Program-made: the position numbers and the translations under genes
Notes under the pieces: model-generated
Databases searched by the model: none
What the model was told of the DNA's origin: nothing
What the model saw: only the letters and a program-made list of their open reading frames with translations
Origin: Panax quinquefolius
Taxonomy: Eukaryota > Streptophyta > Magnoliopsida > Apiales > Araliaceae
NCBI GenBank assembly: GCA_020205615.1
Contig: CM035168.1
Coordinates: 122,597,573 to 122,661,572, forward strand
Direction of reading: 5' to 3'
Length of the DNA: 64,000 bases
In this document: piece after piece, positions 1 to 12,168 of the stretch
Layout of the letters: the number at the start of each line of letters is the position of its first letter
Position numbering within the stretch: the stretch's first letter is position 1

Positions 1-256
1 GGCGGGAATGTAGCGAGTTCTAGTCCGGGTGTGGAATGATGGTTCTAGATAGTTGTATTAGTAGTCCTCACCATTTTTGTAAAATAATGTACCAATAATT
101 GTAATGAGGACTTATTTGGGTGTAAATATTGTCTAGATGGCGATATTTGTATTTAAACTCACAGTTTATATGTTGTATTAATAAAGTTGTAGTTGTTTTT
201 ATACCATGTTATTGACGACTCAAAATGGGTGATGTATACCTATTTTGGGGGCGCCA
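1..256 (+). repeat. E1 5' LTR, 3' end only
   Basis: This is the last roughly 250 bases of the LTR: the block just after the proposed splice acceptor, the AATAAA signal near 179-184, and the terminal motif ending GGGGGCGCCA. It aligns with 15485-15742 of the complete E3 LTR. The rest lies left of the window. Confidence 0.88.
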
Positions 257-442
257 TGATTAATATCGAGCTTAGGGATATGATCTCTGGCGGAGATCGG
301 GGAATAGAACTAGGAGGAGAGCGAGTAAATCCTTATTTAGTGTGTCCTACCTAAGGTTATTTGTTAGTTGGTCAGTATATAGGGATATTATGTGATATGT
401 TGATTTTCTTAATTAACCCTTTTTTTATGGCAGTATTTGAGA
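257..442 (+). promoter_or_regulatory. E1 primer-site region and gag leader
   Basis: The primer-binding site is mutated: the intact copy reads TTGGTATCAGAGCTT but here it reads TTAATATCGAGCTT. A 6-bp stem GATCTC/GAGATC follows at about 282-298. The leader contains an AUG-UGA start-stop pair (390-395) and a second AUG at 397. That AUG opens an 18-codon upstream frame ending at 453, overlapping the gag start at 443. Compare E3 and E8. Confidence 0.6.
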
Positions 443-1560
443 ATGTCGACTGAGAATGTTAACAGTGGAGTAAATGTGACCGTGGAGACACCTTTACTCA
501 CCAACGAGGAGAACGTGCATCAGGCTGGCAATGTTTCTCCTGTGAACAACACCATTGAGCAGATGATGAACGACGAGATGTTTACAAGCTTTTTGTAGTT
601 CATGCAAAATCAGACGAGGGAGACTCGTGCACAAAATATAGGTGGAAATGATAATAATGCACGGTTTGTCACAGCTAAGCAGTTCAAAGAGTTGGGACCA
701 CTAGTTTTCTGGGGAAAGCCGGATCCGATTAAGGCGGAAATGTTGGTCAAGCAAATTACCAAGATATTCAATGTCTTGGGATACACGGAGGAACAGAAGG
801 TTCCATTCGCCACCTTTATGTTCCGTAATGAGGCGGATTCTTGGTGGGAATCGTAAAAGCGTACCCATCCAGTATTCGATTCGTATCTTGGGAGACATTT
901 CAGAAGCTGTTCGATGACAAGTACTTTCACGAAAGTATTGGCCAAATCATCGAAGGAAGTGGAGTTTATTAGATTGGAATAAAACAACATGGCGGTGTCC
1001 CAAAGACGAGGCGAAGTTTGCGAGTTATCGGGTTTGCACCTCATTTGGTGGAGAAAGGAGGAGCATTATAGCGGATGTTTACGAGAGGTTTGAAACCCGG
1101 CATACGTCAATATCTCATTTCTCATAAATTTTCTCTCTTCCGGATGTTGTCAGCGAGGGCTCGATCATTAAAGAGAGATACTTGAGTACGTTCAATCGAG
1201 GACCACAACCGAGGATCATCAGGAGATAGCGATCATCAAAACAACGATAACCGGTAGGAGAAAGAAAAATACGGACAAAAATGGTAACCACTCTGGTGGT
1301 AATCATGGCCATGAAAATAGAAGAAGTGAGTCAGGGGGAGATTTTAAAAAGAGGAGATTCAACAATGTTAATGTGAAGACGTCAGCACCAGTAACAACTA
1401 GTTCTAAGGGAGGAGAATGACCACAGGTCATATACTATAAATGCGGGAAAGAGAGACATATTAGTCCAAACTGTCCACAACAGTTCAAGGTATGTTATAA
1501 TTGTGGAAAGGAAAAACATATCGCTCGAGATTGTACGGTAGCAAAACCAAGTCTAGCGGG
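443..1560 (+). pseudogene. gag: E1 gag remnant (capsid and nucleocapsid)
   Basis: The gag ATG at 443-445 opens a frame beginning MSTENVNSGVN, shared with E3 and E8. The capsid core (residues such as PDPIKAE and KVPFATFMFRNEADSWWES) is readable at 602-856. An in-frame TAG at 597-599 interrupts the frame upstream, another stop follows at 856, and frameshifts come after that. The nucleocapsid at 1430-1545 has two CCHC knuckles; the first has lost its leading Cys (Tyr instead), while the second (CYNCGKEKHIARDC) is intact. In the family Gag packages the RNA and forms the virus-like particle. This copy cannot encode an intact Gag. Confidence 0.85.
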
Positions 1561-1561
1561 G

Positions 1562-2219
1562 ATGGTGACTCAAAAGGCTGTCCCAAAAAAGTCAAAGTCA
1601 ACGGTTCCTAGAAGAGCGTTTGTCGTGACTGGTCAAAATGCGAGGAACCCAAACGAGGTGATCACGGGTAAGCTAATCATAAATTCTTACGAAGTTTATA
1701 CCTTACTTGATACTGGTGCTTCCCATTCATTTATCTCTCCTGCTTGTGCTCAACGTTTAAACTTGACTCCGGAGAAGTTAGACTTTGATTTATCTGTGGA
1801 GACTCTGTTAGGAGAAACTTTCATCATATCCACTATTTATAAATCTTGTTTGATCCAAGTTGGCACCATCACATTACATGTTCACCTTATCTCTTTAAAG
1901 ATACTTGCTTTTGATGTGATTTTAGGGATTGATTGGTTAACTACTCATCATAAAATTGATAATTTTTGTAAGGTTGTTAGTTTTCATATTCCTAACCAAC
2001 TTTGTTATGCAATTCAAGCAACTAAACCACTAAAATCAATCACTTTGTCATATCAAATCATAAAGCTATTCGTTTATTGAAAAGCGGATGTCAAGCTTTC
2101 TTAGCCCATGTTATGGATTTGAATAAAGATACGTCGGATTTGAATAATATTCTGTTGTTAGTAAATTTCTTGACGCGCATTTCGGAAGAACTTCGATTCT
2201 TACCCCGAGCGTGAAGTTG
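1562..2219 (+). pseudogene. pol: E1 protease and start of RT
   Basis: An open stretch of 172 codons (1562-2080) holds a complete-looking retropepsin-type aspartic protease. The active-site triad context LLDTGASHSFIS has its DTG at 1709-1717, and the flap/C-terminal block reads FDVILGIDWL. The frame breaks just after the protease, at IQATKPLKSIT. The linker to RT (CQAFLAHVMDLNKDTSDLNNI) is recognisable to about 2150 but frameshifted, and is cut off at the E2 junction. The protease alone appears intact, but it has no promoter or start of its own and would be made only as part of gag-pol. Confidence 0.82.
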
Positions 2220-3405
2220 AAACAACTACAACTTTATTAATACAACATATAAATTATGAGTTTAAATACAAATATTGTCATCTAGACAATATCCACACCC
2301 AAATAAGTCCTCATTACAATTATTGATATATTATTTTACAAAAATGGTGAGGACTACTAAAACAACTTTCTAGAACCATCATTCCATCCCCCAACTAGAA
2401 CTCATTTACATTCTAGCCTCACGAGAAGAAAAATGGAACAAAAAGGAAAAGGTGAGCTCAACTAGCCCGATAAAGAATATTATGACTAAGATAATATAGA
2501 ACAAATTATCGTTAGTCTTCAACGAGGAAAAAATCGATAGAATATAATGAATGACAAGTTTGGATCAATATTACATGGCGGAAATAATAATTCATAGAAG
2601 AGTTTCGTAGAGAATGAAATCTACTATTATCTATGAATTTAAAAGTCCATCATCAATATTTTATCCTGTAACATCAATCGATATTCATCTTGAATCAAAT
2701 ATTCATCTTTTTACTCTGAGGCAAAGATATTCATCGATCGGTTATGTTAAATCTCAACACTGTTCATCTTTGCACTCTGGGCCAAAGATATTCATCAGAA
2801 AATCAACCATCTTTGCACTACTGAGGCGAAGATATTCGATAATATCATCATTTAGGGTGAGGATGATGAAAAATATTTTAAGAAAAGCGAATCCGGTGAA
2901 ACAAAAGAACAAATATTAAGGATTAGTACTTTAAATATCAAATTCAAAAAAATACTTCATAAATAACCATAGTGAAGTAAAATTCAAGAATGATCAAAAC
3001 ATGGATCTGATCAAAGCTAGTATCCATAATAGATATTTGGATGAAAAATGAAAATTTAATTTTTTGTGAATAGTGCCGTATTCGTGAATAGTCGTATATC
3101 GTGAATAGTCTTAGTATCGTGAATAGTAACCCAGACACTAAAAGACAAAATTTCATGAAAAATCTTACCAATAATCGGCATAATGATATTAGAAGAAATA
3201 ATATCATTTTTAAAAAAAATAATATCCCTTACCTCGAAAAGGCAGTACTTACAATTTGGAATCTTGGATATAGTCTTTGAAGGAACTTGCATAGTATAAC
3301 AACACTCAAAGTATCAAAATACTCACAAGAATAAACTCGATAATATAGAGAGAGAGAGAGAAAACTTTGGGTTTACGGTGTGATTTTCAATTCTAACCTA
3401 AGCAC

Positions 3406-3415
3406 CTATTTATAG
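3406..3415 (-). promoter_or_regulatory. TATA box of E2 3' LTR
   Basis: CTATAAATAG on the minus strand, in a context conserved in the LTR copies (upstream TTTTC, downstream GTGCTTAGGTTAG). It sits about halfway along the LTR, so U3 would be about 1.3 kb. Confidence 0.6.
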
Positions 3416-4364
3416 GAAAATGCTTAGAACACAAAGTAGAAAATTTAATAAAATAATAATTTTATTTATAACAAATATTCAAGCCCACCACCAAGGAATC
3501 TGAATTCAGCTCATTTACACACATGTGGGCTTGCAAAAAAACGTTTTTCATGAATAAAACAATTAAAACCTCAAAAAAATCAATTATTTAGAACTTGAAC
3601 TTGATAATTCATAATAAATAGCCCTTTTATCGAGAAAAATTCAAACCACATGTCCTTTCCATAGGAAATTCCATTCTCTACAACTTTGTAAGTTTAAGTT
3701 TTTCCAAATTCCAAGCGAAATTGGAAGAAATCCACAAGCAGACGATTTTACAAATTTATAATCAAATTTCGGTCGAGAAATGGGGTCCACAAACAATGAA
3801 AAACATGTTTTTAATATTTTTTAGTAACAAAAATACTCTTCCTCCTCATTTATTCATATATCCCACATTCATTGTAAAAATATCACCATTATTATATTAT
3901 TAAAATATAATAATATATTTAAATGAATTATTTTATCGAGAAAAGATAAAATATCAATTTTTCAACAATTGTCACATTAAAATTTTCTCCATCTATATCC
4001 ACATAAAATGAATATTTTCTTTATCATAATAAATAATAATTAATTATTCATAAATAATATTACTGAGAATCGCAATATTGATGACGGTAGTTTCCGGGGA
4101 AGGGGGCTTTCGATAAAGATTTCTCCTTCTTGGTAGCTTGATTAGGTGATAAACCTCTCCTTAAGCAGAACTTTCTAGACATTGCCAATAATGTTATCTA
4201 ATAATATTATTCAAATAATATGAATTATTGATCGATAATGAAAATCTTTGTGTAGTGACAATTATTAAAACAATGATAATATAAAATATCAAGCGTAGCA
4301 ATTATTGAATCGATAAAATAAAATATTGAGCGATAATTCTTTGTAACAATTATTGAGTAGTGCC

Positions 4365-4378
4365 TTCTTACGTAAGAA
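4365..4378. promoter_or_regulatory. Conserved palindrome TTCTTACGTAAGAA in U3
   Basis: Perfect 14-bp palindrome with a TACGTA core, present at the same U3 position in nearly all LTR copies of the window. TACGTA (A-box) is a known class of plant bZIP site; binding here is inference. Confidence 0.4.
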
Positions 4379-4755
4379 TCAATAATTGGTGCGATATCTG
4401 GTGTCTTCTTGTGTTTTAACCACGAGGTATAACAACGATGATACTTGATAACTACTTCTGTAGATTATTTATAAACAACTTATTCTTGTCGTTTTCTTCA
4501 TCGATCGCTTTTTCAGTTATGGGGCCCACACACAAATTTGCTTGGCGTCGTAAATGCGAATATTCCCCGACGGTAAGAATATTTCACGACCAAACGAATA
4601 TTTCAACAACAATGAATATTTTATAACCACTTGCTTATTTAAAATATTTGCGCATTTTACCCATAACTAACCACATTAATCAAATCAACCCCTTACTATT
4701 TCAAAATAATAAATAGAAGAAATTAAATTTCATTTATAATAAGTTGAGGTCTTCT

Positions 4756-4771
4756 GACCTCCCTCCTTATG
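4756..4771 (-). other. E2 polypurine tract
   Basis: On the minus strand this reads ATAAGGAGGGAGGTC, immediately before the 3' LTR. It is the expected primer for plus-strand DNA synthesis and occurs at the same place in E5, E5b, E6 and E7. Confidence 0.8.
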
Positions 4772-5260
4772 AAATTTCGTCCTCGAAATTGGCGTCACGT
4801 TACACAGTGTTTGAAAAGGTGAGGATACCTCGCTTTCATTTCGTTTCAACTCCCGGTCATTTCCTCGATAGCATGGTTCCTCCACAAAACTTTAACTTGT
4901 GGTATGACCTTTGTGCGTAGGACATGCTCCTTCTATCGAGATCTTGTGGTACCTCTTCATGCGTTAAGTCTTGACTATCTCGTCCGGTTCTAACTTCGAT
5001 AACGTGGTTGGGTCTTTCACATATTCTGAAGCACGGATATATGAAAAACATTATGAACACGAGACATACTTACTTGGAAGTACTTAGCGAGTCTATAGGC
5101 TACATTTCCTACTCGGTTAAGAATGCGAAATGGACCGATAAATCGTGGATTGAGCTTTCCTCTCTTCCCGAATCTTGTAACTCCCTTCCATGGAGCTACA
5201 CGCATGATAATCATGATCCCCGATACTAAATTCCACGTCCTTTCGATGAAGATCCGCATA
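4772..5260 (-). pseudogene. pol: E2 integrase C-terminus: GPY/F module and chromodomain-like tail
   Basis: The open stretch 5259-5017 carries the GPY/F module (KLNPRFIGPFRILNRVGNVAYRL) followed by MSRVHNVFHISVL, the usual end of this module in plant chromoviruses. The next open piece (5060-4857) has the NHVIEVRTGRD block. Its end matches the KVLWRNH and KARYPHLF stretch seen more clearly in E5b. In chromoviruses this tail helps steer integration to particular chromatin. Frameshifts separate the pieces. Assignment to the chromodomain rests on position and the VLWRNH/YPHLF residues, not on a profile search. Confidence 0.75.
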
Positions 5261-6080
5261 ACTCTTTTGTCGATCTTGTGCTTGGTTTGTATCGTTGTCG
5301 AATCATTTGGATCTTTTCGTAGTCATCGTACCAACTCTGGTCCCAACAATGTTGCTTCACCCACCTCGTCCCAACATCTCTTGGAGAAGCGACACTTTCG
5401 TCCATCTGATGCTTGAATGGATACACACTATACTTGCACGATAACATTGTTGTTGTAGGAGAATTCCACCGATGGTAAATACTTATCCAACTCCTTTGAA
5501 GTCTAGGACACGAGTCTTAATAGATCTTCAAGAGTTTGAATAGTCCTCTACGATTGTTCATCCGTTTGAGGATGGTATATGCGAATGAATCGTAAATCCG
5601 TGCCCATAGCTTTTTGCAAGCTAACCCAAAATCTTGAAGTGAATCTTGGGTCACGATCCAAAACTATGGATCTTGGCATGCCATGCAATCTCACAATCTC
5701 ATTTACGTACATACTATGAGCAAGGCGTTCGAGGAATAAGTCTCCGTGTCGGCAAGAAATGAAGCGGAACTTGGTTAATCTATCAACAATAACCCAAATA
5801 GCATTTATGCCTTGAAAGCCGTAGGAAGACCCGTAATGAAATCCATGGTAATGTGTTCCCACTTCCATTTGGAATCTCTCAGTGGTTGTAATGGACCCTT
5901 AGGCACTTGATGCTCGCCTTTACGTTGACAAGTTAAACACCTCGAGATAAACTTTGCAATCTCTCTCTTCGTATTGTTCCACCAAAATGTATGTCGAAGA
6001 TCACGATACATTTTGGTACTTCGAGATGGATTGCAAAATGGTGTATTGTGTGCCTCCATCATGATCTTGTTCTTCAAATC
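5261..6080 (-). pseudogene. pol: E2 integrase zinc-binding and catalytic core
   Basis: The H2C2 region is in the open stretch 6077-5805: HNTPFC, then [13 protein letters not shown] and CLTCQRKGEHQ. The core (5868-5548) has the first Asp in WVIVDRLTK and the second in [12 protein letters not shown]. The reading frame ends exactly where the catalytic Glu is expected: a stop codon at 5550-5548 replaces it, before RTIQTLED. Downstream, 5447-5226 continues the domain (EKIQMIRQRYK). The core therefore cannot be active. Confidence 0.85.
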
Positions 6081-6865
6081 GAGTCGTTAGGAACACAAAG
6101 TGCAGAGTGGACTCGAAGTATTCCTTCTTCATCGATTCTCGCTACTAGAATAGCACCTTCTTGTACTTTTTCTTCTTCATACGCATCGACTCAAGGTCGG
6201 TGGCTTGAAGCAACTTTAACTTTTTCGATTAAAGTTGGTTGTCGTATACTTGACATCATCGCATGGGTCCCCGAGTCTTGAATTCTATCCTCGTCTTTTG
6301 TAAATCACACAAAATGGGTCTTTTGTGTTAACAACATCGCTTTTCGTTCCGCATATGATCTTCTACTCAGCGTTCGGCTACCCGTTTGCTTTTCGGGATG
6401 GTATTGAATAGTGTGGTCGTAATCTTTCAACAACTCGAGCCAAGCGTCGTTGCCGCATGTTGAGTTCCTTTTGGGTGAAGAAATATTTGAGACTTTTATG
6501 GTGCGAATATATCTCCACTTTCTCCCATATAGATAGTGCCTCCGGATCTTTAAGCGAAAAGCTTATTGCTGCTTGACTCTAGATCATGAGTAGGATAATT
6601 CCTCTCATATTCTTTAAGTTGTCGCGAGGCATAGGCTATGACTTTCCCACGTTGCATGAGAACACATCCTAACCCTTTGCTTTGAAGCATCGTTGTAGAT
6701 AACAAATCCATCCGAACGGATGGTATTGTTAGAAACAGAGTTAGAAATGAGTCTCCTCTTAAGCTCTTGGAAACTCTTTCTCGCATTCCTCGCTCCATCA
6801 CAAATTTTGTATCTTTTCGAGTCAATTTGAGTTAATGGAGTAGCGATTCGAGAAAATCCTTCCAC
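6081..6865 (-). pseudogene. pol: E2 RNase H and linker to integrase
   Basis: The first catalytic Asp region (FVIYNDAS) is at about 6710-6690 within 6865-6614. The overlapping alternate-frame piece 6825-6550 carries [20 protein letters not shown] and [11 protein letters not shown], so there is a frameshift of one base in the middle. The C-terminal YHPGKA and LSRRS block is around 6400-6370. The weakly conserved linker to integrase covers about 6080-6350. Confidence 0.8.
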
Positions 6866-7640
6866 GAATCTCGATAATAATAATTAGCTAAGCCCGAAAG
6901 CTACGTACTTGATCACCGACTTTGGTTGCTCGACTTTGTATTGCTTGATCTTTCGTAGGGTCAGCGGATACTCCGTGTTTTGACCACGTGCCCGAGGAAT
7001 GCTACTTCCTCAAGCGAACTCGCATTTCTTCAACTTGGCATATAAGCTTGTTTTCACGAAGCCTTTGGAGTACCGACTTCAAATGGTGCTCATGATCTTC
7101 ACGACTTTTGGAATATATGAGGATGTCGTGATAAAGACAACAACGAAGGCTGATCAAATAATCCTTGAATACTCGGTTCATCATATCCATGAAAGCCGCA
7201 GGAGCATTAGTCGATCAAAGACATGACTAAGAATTCATAATGCCGTCTACAGAGTTACGAAGGCGGTCTTTGGAATATCCTCGATTTTAATCTTGGTGAT
7301 GATATCGAGCGAAGATCGATCTTTGAAAAGAATTGTGCTCCTTGCAATTTGGTCAAACAGGTCATCAATACGAGGTAGCGGATACCTATTCTTGATGGTG
7401 ACATGGTTTAATTCCCGATAGTCAATACAAAGTCGCATACTCCGTCTTTCTTCTTTACAAATAAAGCAGGAGCACCCCGAGGAGATGTCTAGGATGAATG
7501 AAGCCGATGTCCAACAACTCTGTAGTTGGACCTTTAACTCTGAAGTTCAATAGGAGCCATTCGATATGGGGTTTTAGAAATGGGCTTTGTGCGGGTTCAA
7601 AGGTCGATAAAATTCAACTTCACGTTACGGGGTAGGCAGG
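6866..7640 (-). pseudogene. pol: E2 reverse transcriptase
   Basis: Fingers and palm are split over several frames. 7438-7247 carries [28 protein letters not shown] and DIPKTAF. 7190-7002 starts at [13 protein letters not shown] and continues to [19 protein letters not shown]. The FIDD catalytic pair near 7130-7120 is damaged. Thumb residues leading to RNase H run to about 6870. The domain copies RNA to DNA in the particle; this copy is inactive. Confidence 0.82.
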
Positions 7641-8200
7641 AAGTTCTTTGAGGAAAATCGTCGGAAATTTACTAACAACGGGAATATTATTCAAATCGGC
7701 GTGTCTTTATTCAAATCCATAACATGGGCTAAGAAAAGCTTGACATCCATTTTTCAATAAGCGAATAGCTTTATGACTTGATATAGCGGTGATTGATTTT
7801 AATGGTTTAGTTGCTTGAATTCGTACAATGGGTTGGTTAGGAATATGAAAACTAATGACCTTACGAAAACAATCAATTTTGGCATGATGAGTAGTTAACG
7901 ATCAATCCCTAAAATCACATCAAAAGCAAGTATCTTTAAAGAGATAAGGTCGACAGGTAATGTGATGGTGCCAACTTGGATCAAACAAGATTTATAAGCA
8001 GTGGATGTGATGAAAGTTTCTCTAGCGGAGTCTCCACGAGATAAATCAAAGTCTAATTTCTCGGAGTTAAGTTTAAGCGTTGAGCACAAGCGGAGAGATA
8101 AATGAATGGGGTAGCGAATTATCTAGTAAGGTATAAACTTTGCAAGAATTTATGATTAGCTTACCGTGATCACCTCGTTTGGGTTCCTCGCATTTTGACC
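7641..8200 (-). pseudogene. pol: E2 protease and PR-RT linker
   Basis: 8089-7895 reads LNSEKLDFDLS, then YKSCLIQVGTITLPVDLIS and LAFDVILGIDR, the core of the retropepsin. The DTG active site expected near 8130-8120 is destroyed (sequence around TAGATAATTCGCTACCCC). The linker block (AFLAHVMDLNK equivalent) is near 7745-7690. Confidence 0.8.
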
Positions 8201-9386
8201 GATCGCGACAAACGCTCTTCGAGGCCGTTGACTTTGACTTTTTAGGGGATGACCTTTTGAGTCACCATCCCCATTGGACTTGGTTTTCTTCTTGTCTGAT
8301 CTCGAAAGCGATATGTCCTTCCTTTCCATAATTATAACATACCTTGAGCTATTGTGGGCGGTTTGGTGATATGTCCCTCTTTCCACATTTATAGCATCTG
8401 ACCGGTGGTCGTTCTCCTCCACCATAGAACGATTCTTCTTTGGTCTTTGGCGTCTTCACATAGTCGTTGTTGAATCTCCTCTTTTAAAATCTCCTCCAGA
8501 CTTCGCTTCTTCTATTTCATGGCCGTGATTACCACGGAGTGGTTTGCATTTTTGTCAAGTATTTTTTTTCTCATTTGGTTATCGTTGTTACGATATTGCT
8601 TATCCGGTATGATCTGGTTGTGGTCCCTCGGTTGAGCGTACTCGTTATCTCGCTCTAATAATTGAGCCATGTTGACAACATCTCGAATAGAGAAAATTTA
8701 TGAGAAATGAGATATTGGCGTATATGGGTTTTAAACCCTCGAGAAACATCGCGTCATCGTTCCTCATTCTCCACTGAATGAGGTGCAAACACTGGATAAC
8801 TCTGCAAACTTTGCCTCGTCTTTGGGACACCGTCGTGTTATTTTGTTCAATCTAATAAACTCCACTTCCTTCGTATATGAATACTTTCGAGGAAAGTACT
8901 TGTCATTGAACAGATTTGAAAGCGTCTCCCAAGACATCTTTGAGTGCGAAATTTGGATGGAGTGCGCTTCACTGATTTCCACCGATGTCTGCCTCATTAT
9001 GGAACATAAAGGTGGCGAATGGAACCTTACATTGTTCTCCGTGCATCCCAAGACATCGAATATCTTGGTAATTTGTTTGACCCACGTCTACGCCTTAATC
9101 GGATCGGCTTTCCCCAGAATTGCGGTGGTCCCGACTCTTTGAAGCTGCTTTGGTTATGACAAGCGAGTGCGTTGTTATCATTTTCCTATATTTTGAACAC
9201 GAGTCTCCACAAATGCGATTTTGCATGAGCGCAAAAAGCTTCTAAACATCTCCATCGTTCATCATACGCTTTCGGTGGTGTTGTTCACGGGAGGAACATT
9301 GCCGACTGTTGCACGTTCTCCTCGTTGGTGAGTAAAGGTGTCTCCACGGTCTCATTTACTCCTTTGTTAACATTCTCGGTCGACAT
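8201..9386 (-). pseudogene. gag: E2 gag remnant
   Basis: The gag start codon is at 9386-9384 (minus), in the same MSTEN context as the other copies. Capsid residues are readable in 9051-8764 (ETLSNLFNDKYFPR, KEVEFIRLNK). The nucleocapsid near 8425-8280 is badly decayed, with neither CCHC knuckle intact. Multiple frameshifts are present, many at positions that read CAG or CTG in better copies. Confidence 0.82.
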
Positions 9387-9548
9387 TCTCAAATCTTGCC
9401 ATAAAACAAGGGTTAATTAAAGAAATCAACATATCACATAATATCCTATATCTTGACCGACCAAAAATAAGCTTAGGTAGGACACACTTTAGTGAAAGAT
9501 TTACTCGTCTCTCCCCTCTAGTTCCATTTCCCGATCTGCCGGAGATCG

Positions 9549-9571
9549 TATCCCTAAGCTACGATACCAAT
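9549..9571 (-). other. E2 primer-binding site
   Basis: On the minus strand this reads TTGGTATCGTAGCTTAGGG, a slightly altered form of the initiator-Met tRNA site (TGGTATCAGAGC) seen intact in E3. It lies directly inside the 5' LTR. Confidence 0.75.
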
Positions 9572-9572
9572 T

Positions 9573-12168
9573 TGTGGCGCCCCCAAAATAGGTATACATC
9601 ACCCATTTTGAGTCGTAAATCGATAACAATTCTGATGTAAACAACTACAACTTTATTAATCTGACATATAAGCTATGAGTTTAAATACAAATATTGTCAT
9701 CTAGACAATATCACACCCAAATAAGTCCTCATTACAATTATTGATATATTATTTTACAAAAATGGTGAGGACTACTAAAACACTTTCTAGAACCATCATT
9801 CCATCCCAGAGCTAGAACTACTCATTTACATTCTCGCCTCACGAGAAGAAAAATGGAACAAAAAGGAAAAGGGTGAGCTCAACTAGCCCGGTAAAGAATA
9901 TTATGACTAAGATAATATAGAACAAATTATCGTTAGTCTTGATGAGAGGAAAAATCGATAGAATATAATGAGCAACAGTTTTTGGATCAATATTCATGTG
10001 AAATAATAATTCATAGAAGAGTTACGTGAGAATGAAATCTCTATATCTATCTATGAATTTAAAAGTCCATCATCAATATTTTATCCTGTAACATCAATCG
10101 ATATTCATCTTGAATCAAATATTCATCTTTGCACTCTGGGCCGAAGATATTCATCGATTAGTCGTATTTCATCTCAACACTGTTCATCTTTGCACTCTGG
10201 GCCAAAGATATTCATAAGAAAATCAACCATCTTTGCACTACTGGGCCAAAGATATTCGATAATATCATCATTTAGGGTTGAGGATGATGAAAAATATTTT
10301 AAAGAAAAGCGAATCGGTGAAACAAAAGAACAAATATTAAGGATTCGTACTTTAAGCAATCGAGTTCAAAAATACTTCATAAATAACCATAGTGAAGTAA
10401 AATTCAAGAATGATCAAAACATGGATACAATCAAAGCTAGTAGTATCCATAATAGATATTTTGGATAAAAATGAAAATTTAATTTTTTACGTGAATAATG
10501 TCGTATTAAGTGAATAGTGTAGTATCGTGAATAGTGTAATATCGTGAATAGTAACCCGAACACTAAAAGACAAAATTTCACAAAGAAAAATCTTACCAAT
10601 AATTCGGCATAATGATATTAGAAGAAATAATATCATTTTTAAAAAAAATAATATCACTTACCTCGAAAAAAGAAGTATACAATTTTAAATCTTTGGATAT
10701 AGTCTTTGAAGGAACTTACATAGTATATACAACACTCAAAGTATCAAAATACTCACAAGAATACACTCGATATATAGAGAAAAGAGAAAACTTTGATTTA
10801 CGGTGTGATTTTCAATTCTAACCTAAGCACCTATTTATAGGAAAATGCTTAGAACACCAAAGTAGAAAATTTAATAAAATAATTTTATTTATATAAATAT
10901 TTAGGCCCACCACCTTTGAATTGAATTCAAATCATTTTTTACCACATATTACATATGCCCACAAAAAAAAAATTTTTTCATGAATAAAATAATTAAAACT
11001 TCAAAAATCAATTATTTGAACTTGAACTTCAATAATTCATAATAAATAGCCCTTTTATCAAAAAATTCAAACCTTATGTCTTTTCCATAGGAAATTCCAT
11101 TCTCTACAACTTTGTAAGTTTAAGTTTTTCCAAATTCCAAAGCGAAATTGGCCAAAGAAATCCCAAGCAGACGATTTTACAGTATAATCAAATTTCGATT
11201 AAGAAATGGGGTTCCTGAACATGAAAAACATGTTTTAAATATTTTTGCAACAAAAATACTCTTCCTCCTCATTTATTCATATATCTCACATTCATTGTAA
11301 AAATATCACCATTATTATATTATTAAATAAAATAATATATTTAAATGAATTATTTTATCGAGAAAAGATAAAATATCAATTTTCAACAATTGTCACATTA
11401 AAAATTTTCTCCATTTATATCCACATAAAATGAATATTTTCTTTATCATATAAATAATAATTAATTATTCATAAATAATATTCTGAGAATCACAATAATG
11501 ATGACGGTAGTTCCAGGAAAAAGGGGCTTTCGATAAGGATTTCTCTCTTGGCAGCTTGATTAGGTGACCAAACCTCTCCTTAGGCAGAACTTTCTAGACA
11601 TTGCCAATAATGTTATCTAATAATATTATTCAAATAATATGAATTATTGATCGATAATGAAAATATTGTGTGATGACAATTATTAAAACAATGATAATAT
11701 AAAATATCAAGCGTAGCAATTATTGAATCGATAAAATATAATATTGAACAATAACTTCTTGTAACAATTATTGAGTAGTGCCTTCTTACGTAAGAATCAA
11801 TAATTGGTGCAATCTGAGTGTCTTTCTTGTGTTTTAACCATAGGGTATTCCAACGGTATTAGCTGGTAATAACTACGCCATTATTTATAAACAACTTATT
11901 CTTGTCGTTTTCTTCATCCAATCGCTTTTTAGTTATGGGGCCCACACGAAATTTGCTGGCGTCGTCGTCGAATATTCTGAAGCAGTAAGAATATTCCACG
12001 ACCAAACGAATATTTTACAACAACAATGAATATTTTATAACCACTTGCTTATTTAAATATTTTGCGTTTTTTACCCATAACTAACCACATTAATCAAATC
12101 AACCCTTACTATTTCAAAATAATAAATAGAAGAAATTAAATTTCATTTATAATAAGTTGGGATCTTGT
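9573..12168 (-). repeat. E2 5' LTR (minus)
   Basis: About 2.6 kb, starting TGTGGCGCCCCCAAAATAGG on the plus strand and ending AAGTTGGGATCTTG. It carries the hairpin array (about 10120-10262), donor block near 10660, TATA at 10831-10840, ACGT palindrome near 11785-11800 and GGGGCCCACA near 11937-11946. Confidence 0.92.
10831..10840 (-). promoter_or_regulatory. TATA box of E2 5' LTR
   Basis: CTATAAATAG on the minus strand. This is the copy that would drive E2 transcription. The start would be expected about 30 bases downstream, near 10800, with the splice-donor block about 140 bases further on. Confidence 0.6.

Larger units (their letters stand above)
1..2219 (+). mobile_element. E1: truncated plus-strand Ty3/gypsy (Tekay-like) element
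   Basis: The window opens inside the 3' part of a plus-strand LTR. It is followed by a degraded primer site, gag, the zinc knuckles, protease and the very start of RT. The element stops abruptly near 2219, where the sequence switches to a minus-oriented LTR (E2). Its own 3' half and 3' LTR are absent. Order and sequence match E3, E4 and E8. Confidence 0.9.
2220..4755 (-). repeat. E2 3' LTR (minus)
   Basis: About 2.54 kb, collinear with 9640-12168. It contains the hairpin array (about 2695-2835), ACTATTCACG-type repeats (about 3060-3130), the splice-donor block (GAG/GTAAG read on minus, near 3231), TATA at 3406-3415, the ACGT palindrome at 4365-4378 and GGGGCCCACA at 4521-4530. The proposed splice acceptor near 2430 is altered (CGTGAGG instead of CAGGAGG). 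Confidence 0.9.
2220..12168 (-). mobile_element. E2: near-complete minus-strand Ty3/gypsy (Tekay-like) element
   Basis: Read on the minus strand it has a 5' LTR (12168-9573), primer site, gag, PR, RT, RNase H, integrase with chromodomain-like tail, purine tract and 3' LTR (4755-2220). Total length is about 9.9 kb. About 60 bases are missing from the outer end of the 3' LTR, where it abuts E1, so no target-site duplication can be read. All coding domains are present in order but broken by frameshifts and stops. It lies tail-on against truncated E1, which suggests insertion into, or recombination with, E1. Confidence 0.9.

Noticed and set aside
4772..5060. envelope-like gene after integrase
   Set aside because: The interval between integrase and the purine tract is only long enough for the GPY/F and chromodomain-like tail; no signal or membrane segments.
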